Source: Herbaspirillum chlorophenolicum (GTDB lineage Bacteria > Pseudomonadota > Gammaproteobacteria > Burkholderiales > Burkholderiaceae_D). Taken from it: DNA of 43,718 nt. The notes beneath the pieces were generated by a model. The model saw only the letters and a list, made by a program, of their open reading frames with translations. It ran no database searches and was not told the origin of the DNA. Each line of letters opens with the position of its first letter. The first letter of the stretch is position 1. Shown here in pieces: positions 35,284-43,613 of the stretch. Where the stretch lies: positions 1 through 43,718 of the forward strand of contig NZ_LFLT01000036.1 in NCBI RefSeq assembly GCF_001189955.1, read 5' to 3'. Position numbers and translations under genes: made by a program.

Positions 35284-36063
35284 ATGACCAAACTCGCTGC
35301 CAACCTCACCATGCTGTTCACCGAGCAGCCTTTCCTCGACCGCTTCCAGGCTGCCGCCGACGCCGGCTTCAAGGCGGTCGAATTCCTGTTCCCCTACGCC
35401 TTCGACCCCGAGCAGATCGCCGACCGCCTGCGCGCGGCCAAGCTGCAACTGGTGCTGCACAACCTGCCGGCCGGCAACTGGGACGGCGGCGAACGCGGCA
35501 TCGCCTGCCATCCGGACCGCGTGGCTGAATTTCGCGTCGGCGTGGACGCTGCCATCCGCTATGGCAGCGCATTGGGCGTGAAGCAGTTGAACTGCCTGGT
35601 CGGCATCCTGCCTCAGGGCGTCTCGCGCGAAGTTGCGCGCGAAGTCCTGGTCGGCAACCTGAAGTACGCCGCCGGCAAGCTGAAAGAGCAGGGCATCCGC
35701 CTCCTGATCGAACCGATCAACAGCTTCGACATCCCGGGCTTCTTCCTCAACACCACCCGGCAGGCGGTGGAACTGATTCTCGCCACCGGCTCGGACAACC
35801 TGTTCGTGCAGTACGACATCTACCACATGCAGCGCATGGAAGGCGAACTGGCCAACACCATCAAGGCCAACCTTTCGCTGATCGCCCACGTGCAACTGGC
35901 CGACAACCCGGGCCGCTTCGAACCCGGCACCGGCGAGATCAATTACCGCTACCTGTTCCGCTTCCTCGACGAGATCGGCTACGACGGCTGGATCGGCTGC
36001 GAGTACAAGCCCAAGGCCGGAACGAAAGAAGGGCTGGGCTGGATCAAGGAACACGGCCTCTAA
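35284..36063 (+). CDS. hyi: Hydroxypyruvate isomerase
   Basis: Interconverts hydroxypyruvate and tartronate semialdehyde. It has a TIM-barrel, xylose-isomerase-like fold with metal and catalytic residues in LLIEPINSFDIPGFF, VQYDIYHMQRMEG, IAHVQLADNPGR and IGCEYKP (the two catalytic Glu are in IEPIN and GCEYKP). The 259 residues equal E. coli Hyi (258). A strong AAGGAG ribosome site precedes the ATG. It follows gcl by 113 bp in the canonical gene order, so co-transcription is likely. Confidence 0.97.
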   Translation: MTKLAANLTMLFTEQPFLDRFQAAADAGFKAVEFLFPYAFDPEQIADRLRAAKLQLVLHNLPAGNWDGGERGIACHPDRVAEFRVGVDAAIRYGSALGVKQLNCLVGILPQGVSREVAREVLVGNLKYAAGKLKEQGIRLLIEPINSFDIPGFFLNTTRQAVELILATGSDNLFVQYDIYHMQRMEGELANTIKANLSLIAHVQLADNPGRFEPGTGEINYRYLFRFLDEIGYDGWIGCEYKPKAGTKEGLGWIKEHGL

Positions 36064-36104
36064 GCCATCGCTAAACACCACACCAATCATCAAGGAGAAA
36101 CATC

Positions 36105-36995
36105 ATGGCAAAAGTCGGATTCATCGGCCTGGGCATCATGGGCGCACCCATGGCGGAAAACCTGCAAAAGGGCGGCCACAAGCTCTACCTGCACGACCAG
36201 AAGAACCCGCCGGCGGCATTGCTGGAGGGCGGCGCCACCGTCTGTACCTCGGGCGCAGAAGTTGCCAAGCGCGCCGACATCATCATCGTCATGGTGCCGG
36301 ACACCCCGCACGTGGAAGCCGTGTTGTTCGGCGACAAGGGCGTGGCCGAAGGCCTGTCGGCCGGCAAGATCGTGGTCGACATGAGTTCGATCTCGCCCAT
36401 CGCCACCAAGGGCTTCGCGCAAAAGATCAACGCGCTGGGCTGCCAGTACCTGGACGCCCCGGTCTCGGGCGGTGAAGTCGGCGCCAAGGCGGCCTCGCTG
36501 ACCATCATGGTGGGCGGTTCGGAAGGTGCCTTCAATGACGTCAAGCCGCTGTTCGAACTGATGGGCAAGAACATCACTCTGGTCGGCGGCAACGGCGACG
36601 GCCAGACCACCAAGGTCGCCAACCAGATCATCGTGGCATTGAACATCCAGGCCGTGGCCGAAGCATTGCTGTTCGCCTCCAAGGCCGGCGCCGACCCGGC
36701 GCGCGTGCGCCAGGCGCTGATGGGCGGTTTCGCGGCATCGCGCATCCTGGAAGTGCACGGCGAGCGCATGGTCAAGCGCACCTTCAATCCGGGCTTCCGT
36801 ATCGAACTGCACCAGAAGGACCTGAACCTGGCATTGCAAGGCGCCAAGCAACTCGGCGTCAGCCTGCCCAACACCGCCGCCGCGCAGGAACTGATGAACG
36901 CCTGCGCCGCCAACGGCATGAGCGGGCTGGACCACTCGGCGTTGTGCCGCGCGGTGGAGATCATGTCCAACCACGAGATCGCCAAGGCTTCCTGA
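36105..36995 (+). CDS. glxR: Tartronate semialdehyde reductase
   Basis: NAD(P)H-dependent reduction of tartronate semialdehyde to D-glycerate, in the beta-hydroxyacid dehydrogenase family. The Rossmann motif GLGIMG is at 8-13, the substrate-binding DAPVSGGEVGA at 117-127, and the catalytic Lys170 with Asn173 in TTKVANQ. The 296 residues agree with E. coli GlxR/GarR. AAGGAG precedes the ATG. It lies 41 bp after hyi and is the last gene of the gcl operon before a palindromic repeat. Confidence 0.97.
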   Translation: MAKVGFIGLGIMGAPMAENLQKGGHKLYLHDQKNPPAALLEGGATVCTSGAEVAKRADIIIVMVPDTPHVEAVLFGDKGVAEGLSAGKIVVDMSSISPIATKGFAQKINALGCQYLDAPVSGGEVGAKAASLTIMVGGSEGAFNDVKPLFELMGKNITLVGGNGDGQTTKVANQIIVALNIQAVAEALLFASKAGADPARVRQALMGGFAASRILEVHGERMVKRTFNPGFRIELHQKDLNLALQGAKQLGVSLPNTAAAQELMNACAANGMSGLDHSALCRAVEIMSNHEIAKAS

Positions 36996-37015
36996 GCTGA
37001 CTAGTGCATTACCGC

Positions 37016-37107
37016 CGTCGTCCTGACGAAAGTCGGGACCCAGCGACGTTCAACGGCGTTTGATGCGCAACGAACGCTACTGGGTCCCGGCCTTCGCCGG
37101 GACGACG
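37016..37107. repeat. REP-like palindromic repeat between glxR and pyk
   Basis: The outer arms are CGTCGTCC (37016-37023) and GGACGACG (37100-37107). Inner GGGACCCAG at about 37035-37043 pairs with CTGGGTCCC at 37079-37087, and small hairpins TGACGAAAGTCGGGA and CCGGCCTTCGCCGGG lie in each half. The sequence type (tgggtcccggccttcgccgg) is a familiar dispersed intergenic palindrome in proteobacterial genomes. It may also end glxR transcription. Confidence 0.75.
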
Positions 37108-37181
37108 TGGTTTTTGAGATTGCAGCTTGTTTCAAGCATTACTTCAAACAACAACCAAAACACTTCCCCCGGAGACTCACC

Positions 37182-38600
37182 ATGCGCCGCCAACGCCAGG
37201 CAAAAATCGTCGCCACTCTAGGCCCCGCCAGCGCTTCTCGCCAAATGATCCAGGCGCTGTTCGAAGCCGGCGCCGACGTTTTCCGTTTCAACTTCAGCCA
37301 CGGCACCCACGCCGACCATCAGGCGCGCTACCAGATCGTGCGCGAAGTCGAACGCGAAGTCGGCCGCCCGATTGCGGTACTGGCCGACCTGCAAGGCCCC
37401 AAGCTGCGCATCGGCCAGTTTATCGAGGGCAAAGTGACACTGCTGCAAGGACAGGAGTTCACGCTCGACCGCGACGCGAAACCGGGCGACATCAACCGCG
37501 TCTGCCTGCCGCACCCGGAACTGTTCGAGGCAATCGCCGCCGGCCAGTCGCTGCTGCTGGACGACGGCAAGCTGCGCCTGCAGGTGGAATACAGCAATGG
37601 CGCGATCATCCGTACCCGCGTGGTCAACGGCGGCGTACTGTCCGACCGCAAGGGTGTCAACGTACCTGACGCCGTGCTGCCGATCCCGGCGCTGACCGAG
37701 AAAGACCGGCGCGACCTGGCCTTCGCGCTGGACATGGGCGCGGACTGGATCGCACTGTCCTTCGTACAGCGTCCGGAAGATGTGGAAGAAGCGCGCAGCC
37801 TGATCGGCGGCCGCGCCGCCGTGCTGTCGAAACTGGAAAAGCCCGCCGCGCTGGACCGGCTGGATGAGATTGTGCGGGCATCGGACGCCATCATGGTGGC
37901 ACGCGGCGACCTCGGTGTGGAGCTGCCGCCCGAACGCGTGCCCGGCACGCAAAAGCGCATCCTGCGCGTGTGCCGCCAGCACGGCAAGCCGATCGTGATC
38001 GCCACGCAAATGCTGGAATCGATGATCACCGCACCGGTGCCCACCCGCGCCGAAGTCTCGGACGTGGCCAGCGCCATCTACGACGGTTCCGACGCCGTGA
38101 TGCTCTCGGCCGAATCGGCCAATGGCGCCTATCCGCTGCAGGCGGTATCGATGATGGACCGCGTGATCGCCGAAGTGGAGCGCGATCCCTTGTACCGGAA
38201 CATGCTCGACGCCCAGCACGAGACGCCGCAGCCCAATCGCTCCGACGCCATCTGCTCGGCCCTGCGCGACGTGGCCGGCATCGTCGGCGCCACTGCCACC
38301 GTGACCTACACCAGCTCCGGCCACACCAGCCTGCGCGCTGCCCGCGAACGGCCGATGGCGCCCATCCTCAGCATCACCCCGCAACTGGCGACGGCGCGCC
38401 GCCTGGCATTGGTATGGGGCGTGCACTCCACCATCAGCGACCAGATCCACAATGAAAGCGACATGGTCAGCGCGGCCTGCCAGACGGCATTGAAGGAAGG
38501 TTTCGCCAAGAAGGGCGACCAGATTGCGATTACCGCCGGCATGCCGTTTGGGCAGCCGGGGAGTACTAATCTGTTGAGGTTGGCGGAGGTGTGGGGTTGA
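37182..38600 (+). CDS. pykA: Pyruvate kinase
   Basis: Transfers phosphate from phosphoenolpyruvate to ADP. Signature segments are present: KIVATLGPASAS at the N-terminus, FRFNFSHGTHADH, ADLQGPKLRIG, and SKLEKPAALDRLDEIVRASDAIMVARGDLGVELP with the catalytic Lys and metal-binding Glu/Asp. The 472 residues are typical of bacterial PykA/PykF. The ATG at 37182 has CGGAG upstream, and the open frame further upstream passes through the repeat. Linked to gcl-hyi-glxR in several proteobacteria, it would complete glyoxylate to pyruvate by way of glycerate; the glycerate kinase gene expected between them is absent. Confidence 0.96.
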   Translation: MRRQRQAKIVATLGPASASRQMIQALFEAGADVFRFNFSHGTHADHQARYQIVREVEREVGRPIAVLADLQGPKLRIGQFIEGKVTLLQGQEFTLDRDAKPGDINRVCLPHPELFEAIAAGQSLLLDDGKLRLQVEYSNGAIIRTRVVNGGVLSDRKGVNVPDAVLPIPALTEKDRRDLAFALDMGADWIALSFVQRPEDVEEARSLIGGRAAVLSKLEKPAALDRLDEIVRASDAIMVARGDLGVELPPERVPGTQKRILRVCRQHGKPIVIATQMLESMITAPVPTRAEVSDVASAIYDGSDAVMLSAESANGAYPLQAVSMMDRVIAEVERDPLYRNMLDAQHETPQPNRSDAICSALRDVAGIVGATATVTYTSSGHTSLRAARERPMAPILSITPQLATARRLALVWGVHSTISDQIHNESDMVSAACQTALKEGFAKKGDQIAITAGMPFGQPGSTNLLRLAEVWG

Positions 38601-38602
38601 TA

Positions 38603-38635
38603 AAGCTGGTAGGCCGGTTATTGGCTTGCCAGCTT
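38603..38635. terminator. Hairpin at the pyk / lipoprotein 3' ends
   Basis: AAGCTGG/CCAGCTT with an internal GGCC/GGCt-rich loop, beginning 3 bp after the pyk stop and overlapping the 3' end of the convergent lipoprotein gene. No T-run is seen; weak evidence. Confidence 0.3.
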
Positions 38636-39292
38636 GGCTAATCCGCCACTGCGCTGCATATCTAACAGGCATTTGATTAGCATCTGTTCCAGCATGTCAT
38701 CAAATACCTGCCTGGATGGACGAAGCTGGATGTCGTCCGGAAATTTGGATTTTGCAGTTACCGAGTAATACGCGCCGGGAACAGCCGAAGAGTTGACGGT
38801 CATGCCCCGGTGCTGGATGGATAGTGAGAGTTCGAACTCCTCCTTGGTCGTGACATATCCGTCTCCCCAGCTTCTGCCGAGCTGTGTGCCTTTATCGATG
38901 GCATCAGCTATATCGGAAACGTCATTGAGCGTTACTGTCACCGTTCCCGCTTCTCCTTTCTGAACGATTTCGACCATACCGGTGTGTTGGAATGCCTCCG
39001 TGAATTTTTGTCTGAGCATGTTCATGTCAGGTGCCGGAACCTGGATTTCCATGAAGCTTCTCTCTTTGGATGGAATATGGCCATTCAGTTGCCATTCGAC
39101 TTCCAGTTTCAGTTTCAGCGGCTCGTTGTTATTAGTGAGATCCGCTACATTGACCCTAGCCAGGGATGTATCAGGATAGGCACCGACTGAAATGGAAGTG
39201 CAGCCGGGTAGGGCGATTGCTAGGCTGCAAGCAATTGCGAGAAAAGGCTTTTGGATATTCATGGCGAGGACGGTGATTCGATGAATTGTCAT
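38618..39292 (-). CDS. Uncharacterised lipoprotein, second of a pair
   Basis: A 224-residue predicted lipoprotein with a lipobox LPGC (Cys31 from the first ATG). The ATG at 39292 overlaps the TGA of the preceding gene (ATGA), indicating translational coupling; an ATG at 39262 gives a neater 20-residue signal but has no ribosome site. The mature part is a mixed alpha/beta sequence with motifs LKLEVEWQLNG, VEIVQKGEAGTVTVTLNDVSD and FELSLSIQHRG, and a C-terminal helix ending in LLDMQRSGGLAKLASQ. No known family is recognised. Its base composition is clearly lower in GC than its neighbours. It was probably acquired with its partner at 39289-39813. Confidence 0.8.
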   Translation of the reverse strand: MTIHRITVLAMNIQKPFLAIACSLAIALPGCTSISVGAYPDTSLARVNVADLTNNNEPLKLKLEVEWQLNGHIPSKERSFMEIQVPAPDMNMLRQKFTEAFQHTGMVEIVQKGEAGTVTVTLNDVSDIADAIDKGTQLGRSWGDGYVTTKEEFELSLSIQHRGMTVNSSAVPGAYYSVTAKSKFPDDIQLRPSRQVFDDMLEQMLIKCLLDMQRSGGLAKLASQ

Positions 39293-39813
39293 TTCTCAAA
39301 AAATCCGAGTTTGGCGGAACCCTGGGCTTCAATTTTTTCGCCGACGACCGTCTTGCTGATTTCTTCTTCGATCCAAACGGCCGAATATGTTTCGCTCAGT
39401 TTCCCACGCACTACATAGACCTTGTCAACCTCAGGTGTGAAGCTGACGATGCCTTTCACGCCGTATACGGTGTTTGCCATCGCCATGATGGGGGCAGCAT
39501 ATGTGGTCCGAGCGGAGACGCTGACCTTCAGCGGCTGCGCTGGAATCGGACGTTGTACCTTTTGGACGGCCATGATGGCTCCTCGGCCCTCATTGACGCG
39601 GCGTGTGGTGAACAAGGCATTATCGATTTCATCGCCATTCACAGACAACGTATAGAAGATGTCCGCCTTGCTCATGCTGTAGACATCAGATGAATCCTTA
39701 AGTATCGCAGTAGGGCCGGTATAACCTTCCGGTACTGCTGTCTTGTATGTGGCGCAAGCGGACAGTGCGATAGTTGAGGCCACGATCAGACTAGTGCGAA
39801 ATGCTGTTTTCAT
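39289..39813 (-). CDS. Uncharacterised lipoprotein, first of a pair
   Basis: A 174-residue lipoprotein with a standard signal (MKTAFRTS, hydrophobic core, lipobox LSAC, Cys20). The mature part appears beta-rich: GPTAILKDSS, IFYTLSVNGDEIDNAL, PLKVSVSARTTYAAPI, GIVSFTPEVDKVYVVRGKL and SAVWIEEE suggest a small Ig-like or beta-sandwich domain. I recognise no named family. The gene has its own AGGGG ribosome site and overlaps the following lipoprotein gene by 4 bp, so the two products probably work together at the inner or outer membrane. It is lower in GC than the flanking genes. A palindrome TTGATT-TAG-AATCAA lies upstream. Confidence 0.8.
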   Translation of the reverse strand: MKTAFRTSLIVASTIALSACATYKTAVPEGYTGPTAILKDSSDVYSMSKADIFYTLSVNGDEIDNALFTTRRVNEGRGAIMAVQKVQRPIPAQPLKVSVSARTTYAAPIMAMANTVYGVKGIVSFTPEVDKVYVVRGKLSETYSAVWIEEEISKTVVGEKIEAQGSAKLGFFEK

Positions 39814-39872
39814 ACTGAATTCCCCTTATTTTATTAATGCTCTTTGACCCCGAGTGCAAGGAATCTAGACTG

Positions 39873-39887
39873 TTGATTCTAAATCAA
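39873..39887. promoter_or_regulatory. Palindrome upstream of the lipoprotein pair
   Basis: TTGATT-CTA-AATCAA, perfect 6-bp arms, 60 bp before the first lipoprotein start. A possible - strand promoter, TTGCAC and TAATAA with a 17-bp spacer, lies between it and the gene. The regulator is unknown. Confidence 0.35.
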
Positions 39888-40010
39888 GTGGATGAGCTTA
39901 TTTTTTCTGCCCGTTTGCATCAATGATCGCGCAACGTGAATTTGTAGAAATTTCCAGTCTCGCCAGCTCTTTCGGATAACCAAATCAAAAATAGCTTGCG
40001 AAGAAAAGAC

Positions 40011-40032
40011 AAAGGCGCCCGTAGGCGCCTTT
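40011..40032 (-). terminator. Terminator of the chemoreceptor gene
   Basis: AAAGGCGCC/GGCGCCTTT stem with a 4-nt loop, followed on the - strand by GTCTTTTCTT. It begins 26 bp after the chemoreceptor stop codon. Confidence 0.85.
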
Positions 40033-40057
40033 ATAAAGGGATGCCGAAAGATTCCGC

Positions 40058-41797
40058 TCAGAACTGCTCCCAATCATCATCAGCCGCCTTGGTTGTTATC
40101 GCGGCAGACGCGTGTGCAGGTTTGGCTTCCGTTGTTGTCGGTTTGTGAGCGAAAGTGCGAGTTGCGGGAATCGGCTTCTTCATCACCGGCGTGGTGGCCT
40201 TTGGCGCAAGGTGGCCCAAGATCGTCGCCAGGGAGGGAGCAGTCGTTATTTCCGCATCCAGCTTGAACACGCTAACCGCCTCCATCAACTGCGCCGCCTG
40301 CTCCTGCATCGCCTGCGCCGCGGCAGCAGCTTCTTCCACCAATGCAGCGTTCTGCTGCGTCGATTCATCCATCAGTGTGATGGCGCGGTTGATTTCTTCG
40401 ATGCCGGTGCTTTGCTCCTGGCTGGCGGAACTGATCTCGGCGACGATGTCGGTCACGCGCTTCACGCTGGAGACGACCTCGGTCATGGTGGAACCGGCTT
40501 GCGCCACCAGTTTGCTGCCGGTGTCGACCTTGGTCACCGAGTCGTCGATCAGGGCTTTGATTTCCTTGGCGGCGGTAGCGCTGCGCTGGGCCAGCGATCG
40601 TACTTCGGAGGCGACCACCGCAAAGCCCCGGCCTTGTTCGCCGGCGCGGGCGGCTTCGACTGCGGCGTTGAGCGCCAGGATGTTGGTCTGGAAAGCGATG
40701 CCGTCGATCACGCCGATGATGTCGACGATCTTCCTGGAGGATTCATTGATCGAGGCCATGGTGTCGACGACCTGATTGACCACCGTGCCACCTTCGACCG
40801 CCACGCCCGAGGCGGAGACTGCCAACTGGTTGGCCTGGCGCGCGTTGTCGGCGTTCTGCTTGACGGTGGAGGTCAGTTCTTCCATCGCCGAGGCGGTTTC
40901 TTCCAGTGAACCTGCCTGCTGTTCGGTGCGCGAGGACAAGTCCATGTTGCCGCTGGCGATTTCCCCGGAAGCGTGGTTGATGGTGTCGGTGCCGCTGCGC
41001 ACGCGGCTGACGATGCTGCAGAGGTTTTCGTTCATCAGTTTCAGGGCCGCCATCAGTTCGCCGGTTTCATCCTTCGACTTGACTTCGACGTGCGTGCTGA
41101 GGTCGCCGTCGGCTACGCGCCGGGCCACGGCGACCGCGTTGATCAGCGGACGCGTGATGCTGCGCGAGACCAGCAGCGCCACCGCCGCGGCCAGCAGCAG
41201 GGCCACTACCGCCAGGCTATTGATGATGGTGCGGGCGCTGCCGGAGTCTTGTGCTGCGGCGTCTCCCGCCGCGTCCATCAGCCCGCCCTGGTAGTCGAAC
41301 ATGGCGTCGAGTGCGATGAAGTACTTGACCTGCACCGGCATGAATTGCTGGGGCAGGAAGACCTTGGCCTCATCGACCTGGCCGGCCTGTGCCAGCGCCA
41401 TCAGCTTGTCGCGCGCCGGAATGTAGGCGTCGCGCGCGGCGATGGTGGCTTCGATGTAGCGCTTGTCCTCGTCGGTGCGGGCGACCTCGCGCATTTTCAT
41501 CAGGCCTTCGTTCATCTTCTTGTCCGCTGTGGCGGCATCGGCCGCCAATGCCTTGATGCGTTCGGCATCTGCGGTCAGCAGGATGTCGCGGATGTCGAGC
41601 GCGATCTTGTTGACCTGGATCTGGATGGTGTTGGCCATCACGGTCTTGGGATAGCGGTCCTTGACGATCAGGTTGATGCCGTCCGTCAGCCGGGCTAGCT
41701 GGGTGTTGCCGAGGGCGGCAATGGCGATCAGGAGCGCAATCACGACCCCGAAGCCGATGGCGAGGCGGGCGCCGATTTTCATGTTGGCAATTTTCAT
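40058..41797 (-). CDS. Methyl-accepting chemotaxis protein
   Basis: Inner-membrane chemoreceptor of 579 residues. Transmembrane helix 1 lies at about 9-30. A periplasmic four-helix-bundle sensor (4HB_MCP type, about 31-187) follows, then transmembrane helix 2 at about 190-210 and a HAMP domain ([22 protein letters not shown]). The cytoplasmic rod has the invariant hairpin tip [33 protein letters not shown] and Glu/Gln-rich methylation helices ([22 protein letters not shown]). The protein ends in an Ala/Thr/Pro-rich linker and the terminal pentapeptide Trp-Glu-Gln-Phe preceded by Asp, like the CheR/CheB tether NWETF. Ligand unknown; the neighbouring purine genes make a purine or amino acid signal conceivable, but this is inference. 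Confidence 0.95.
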   Translation of the reverse strand: MKIANMKIGARLAIGFGVVIALLIAIAALGNTQLARLTDGINLIVKDRYPKTVMANTIQIQVNKIALDIRDILLTADAERIKALAADAATADKKMNEGLMKMREVARTDEDKRYIEATIAARDAYIPARDKLMALAQAGQVDEAKVFLPQQFMPVQVKYFIALDAMFDYQGGLMDAAGDAAAQDSGSARTIINSLAVVALLLAAAVALLVSRSITRPLINAVAVARRVADGDLSTHVEVKSKDETGELMAALKLMNENLCSIVSRVRSGTDTINHASGEIASGNMDLSSRTEQQAGSLEETASAMEELTSTVKQNADNARQANQLAVSASGVAVEGGTVVNQVVDTMASINESSRKIVDIIGVIDGIAFQTNILALNAAVEAARAGEQGRGFAVVASEVRSLAQRSATAAKEIKALIDDSVTKVDTGSKLVAQAGSTMTEVVSSVKRVTDIVAEISSASQEQSTGIEEINRAITLMDESTQQNAALVEEAAAAAQAMQEQAAQLMEAVSVFKLDAEITTAPSLATILGHLAPKATTPVMKKPIPATRTFAHKPTTTEAKPAHASAAITTKAADDDWEQF

Positions 41798-42165
41798 GGT
41801 GGACCTTCTGCGCTAGCGTTGTTCGGGAAAAAGGAGTGATGGAATGACGGGGCGCCGTTTCCCACAGGCATTGATACGCACGTGCAGAACCGGCGCGAGG
41901 CCGGATGCACTTGTGAGGCTGCTGTGAGAGTTGAGCGATGAAGCGGACGATTCCCCGTCACCTTGATTGCAAGTCTTGTGCCAAAAAATCAGGCGAGTTT
42001 TTTATTGTTCTGCGGCGGCAAGCTGGCATGCCGGTCGGCTGCCCTTGCTCTTCTGGTGTTGCGGCGCCGTCGGAAAAGCCTTGGGTGAAGGCTGTTCCGA
42101 TCCGCTATGCGACGCCTGGGGCATCTCTGGCGATGCCCGGTTGACGGGGGATGTTGGCGCGTCCC
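41798..42165. other. Interval between the chemoreceptor and the deaminase
   Basis: This 368-bp interval holds the chemoreceptor ribosome site (GAAGGT), a nested hairpin GTGCA-CCGGC/GCCGG-TGCAC at 41882-41910, and a GGGCATC/GATGCCC hairpin at 42119-42138 that may end the deaminase transcript. I found no convincing sigma-28 flagellar promoter. Short open frames near 41938-42275 have no ribosome site or codon bias and are not called. Confidence 0.5.
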
Positions 42166-43539
42166 TCAGCACGCCGCTTCGGCCAGTTCCAGCGACAGTG
42201 CGTTGTGGCGCTCTATCACTGTGCCGAGGTCGATGGTGGTGCATTGCCCCTCGCGCACTACCACACGGCCGTTGATGATGCTCCAGGCCACATTGGCCGG
42301 GGTACAGAACACCAGTGCGGCCACCGGGTCGTGCTGGCCGCCGGCGAAGCCGATCTGACGCGTGTCGAACAGCACCACGTCGGCCGACATGCCGGGTTTC
42401 AGGGCGCCGATGTCGTCGCGGTTCAATACCTTGGCGCCGCCCAGCGTGGCGATCTCCAGTGCCTGGCGCGCGGTCATGGCGTCCGGGCCGAAGCCGACGC
42501 GCTGCAGCAGCATGGCTTGCCGCACTTCGCCCATCATGTGGGCGGAGTCGTTGGAGGCGCTGCCGTCCACGCCCAGGCCGACCGGTACGCCGGCATCGAT
42601 CATCTTGCGGATGGGCGCGATGCCGGAGGCCAGCCGCATGTTGGAGCAGGGGCAGTGCGCCACGCCCGTGCCGGTGCGGGCGAACAGGGCGATGCCGTGG
42701 TCGTCCAGCTGCACGCAGTGGGCGTGCCAGACATCGTGGCCGACCCAGCCGCAGTCTTCGGCGTATTCGGCCGGGGTCATGTTGAATTTCTCGCGGCTGT
42801 AGGCGATGTCGCTGACGTTTTCGGCCAGGTGGGTGTGCAGCGAGACTTTGTAGTGGCGCGCCAGGTTGGCCGCTTCGCGCATCAGGTCGCGCGAGACCGA
42901 GAAGGGCGAGCAGGGGGCTACCACGATGCGCTGCATGGCATGGCGGGAGGCGTCGTGGTAGCTCTCGATCAGGCGGCGCGTGTCTTTCAGGATGGCTTCT
43001 TCGTCTTCCACCACGCGGTCCGGCGGCAGGCCGCCCTTGGACTGGCCCACGCTCATCGCGCCGCGCGCGCCGTGGAAGCGCATGCCGATTTCGGCGGCGG
43101 CTTCCAGGCTGTCGTCCAGGCGGGTCTTGTTGGGGTAGATGTAGAGGTGGTCGCTGCTGGTGGTACAGCCGGAGAGGATCAGTTCGGCCATCGCGGTCAG
43201 TGTCGAGACCTTGATCATTTCGGGCGTCAGGCCGGCCCAGATCGGGTAGAGGTTGGTCAGCCAGTTGAACAGTTCGCCGTTTTGCGCGGCGGGGATGGCG
43301 CGCGTCAGGCTTTGGTACATGTGGTGGTGGGTGTTGACCAGGCCGGGGATGACTACGTGATGCGCGGCGTCGATGATTTCGTCGGCTGCTTGCGGCAGCT
43401 CGGCGTTGGGGCCGACTTGTTCGATGATGTTGTTGCGGATGAAGATGGCGCCGTTTTTGATTTCTTCACGGGTGTCGTTCATGGTGACGACGACTTTTGC
43501 GTTCTTGATCAGCAGGGTTTTGTCTTTTGCTTGTTGCAT
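42166..43539 (-). CDS. 8-oxoguanine deaminase-type amidohydrolase
   Basis: Zinc amidohydrolase of the TrzN/AtzB-related group that includes Pseudomonas 8-oxoguanine deaminase and proteins annotated as hydroxydechloroatrazine ethylaminohydrolase. Metal ligands lie in NTHHHMYQSLTRA (His71 and His73), SLHTHLAEN, HAHCVQLDD and GVDGSASND, and HCPCSNMRLASG is characteristic of the group. The 457 residues are standard. It would convert 8-oxoguanine to urate, or act on isocytosine-like rings; the atrazine name is probably historical. AGGAG precedes the ATG, but that ribosome site can pair with a complementary segment in its own leader. It sits near the xanthine dehydrogenase and guanine deaminase genes. 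Confidence 0.9.
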   Translation of the reverse strand: MQQAKDKTLLIKNAKVVVTMNDTREEIKNGAIFIRNNIIEQVGPNAELPQAADEIIDAAHHVVIPGLVNTHHHMYQSLTRAIPAAQNGELFNWLTNLYPIWAGLTPEMIKVSTLTAMAELILSGCTTSSDHLYIYPNKTRLDDSLEAAAEIGMRFHGARGAMSVGQSKGGLPPDRVVEDEEAILKDTRRLIESYHDASRHAMQRIVVAPCSPFSVSRDLMREAANLARHYKVSLHTHLAENVSDIAYSREKFNMTPAEYAEDCGWVGHDVWHAHCVQLDDHGIALFARTGTGVAHCPCSNMRLASGIAPIRKMIDAGVPVGLGVDGSASNDSAHMMGEVRQAMLLQRVGFGPDAMTARQALEIATLGGAKVLNRDDIGALKPGMSADVVLFDTRQIGFAGGQHDPVAALVFCTPANVAWSIINGRVVVREGQCTTIDLGTVIERHNALSLELAEAAC

Positions 43540-43543
43540 GTGC

Positions 43544-43613
43544 GGGACTCCTTTTGTTGTTCCTTATTGGTTGGTGCTGGTTTTTTTGTCGGCGCAGGTG
43601 ACAGTGGAGTCCC
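43544..43613 (-). promoter_or_regulatory. Deaminase leader that can hide its ribosome binding site
   Basis: On the - strand the leader contains GGGACTCC (+ strand 43606-43613) and, 54 nt later, GGAGTCCC (+ strand 43544-43551), which includes the AGGAG ribosome site 4 nt before the ATG. The two are exact complements and would form an 8-bp helix closing an A-rich, mostly unstructured loop. This could be a thermosensor, a riboswitch-like switch or a protein-controlled element. The pairing is seen; the regulation is inference. Confidence 0.5.

Noticed and set aside
37016..37107. Insertion sequence or CRISPR origin for the glxR-pyk repeat
   Set aside because: There is no transposase, no target duplication and no regularly spaced repeat units; a REP-like palindrome explains it better.
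42166..42365. Short + strand frames near the deaminase 3' end
   Set aside because: They overlap a well-supported gene and show no ribosome site or codon bias.
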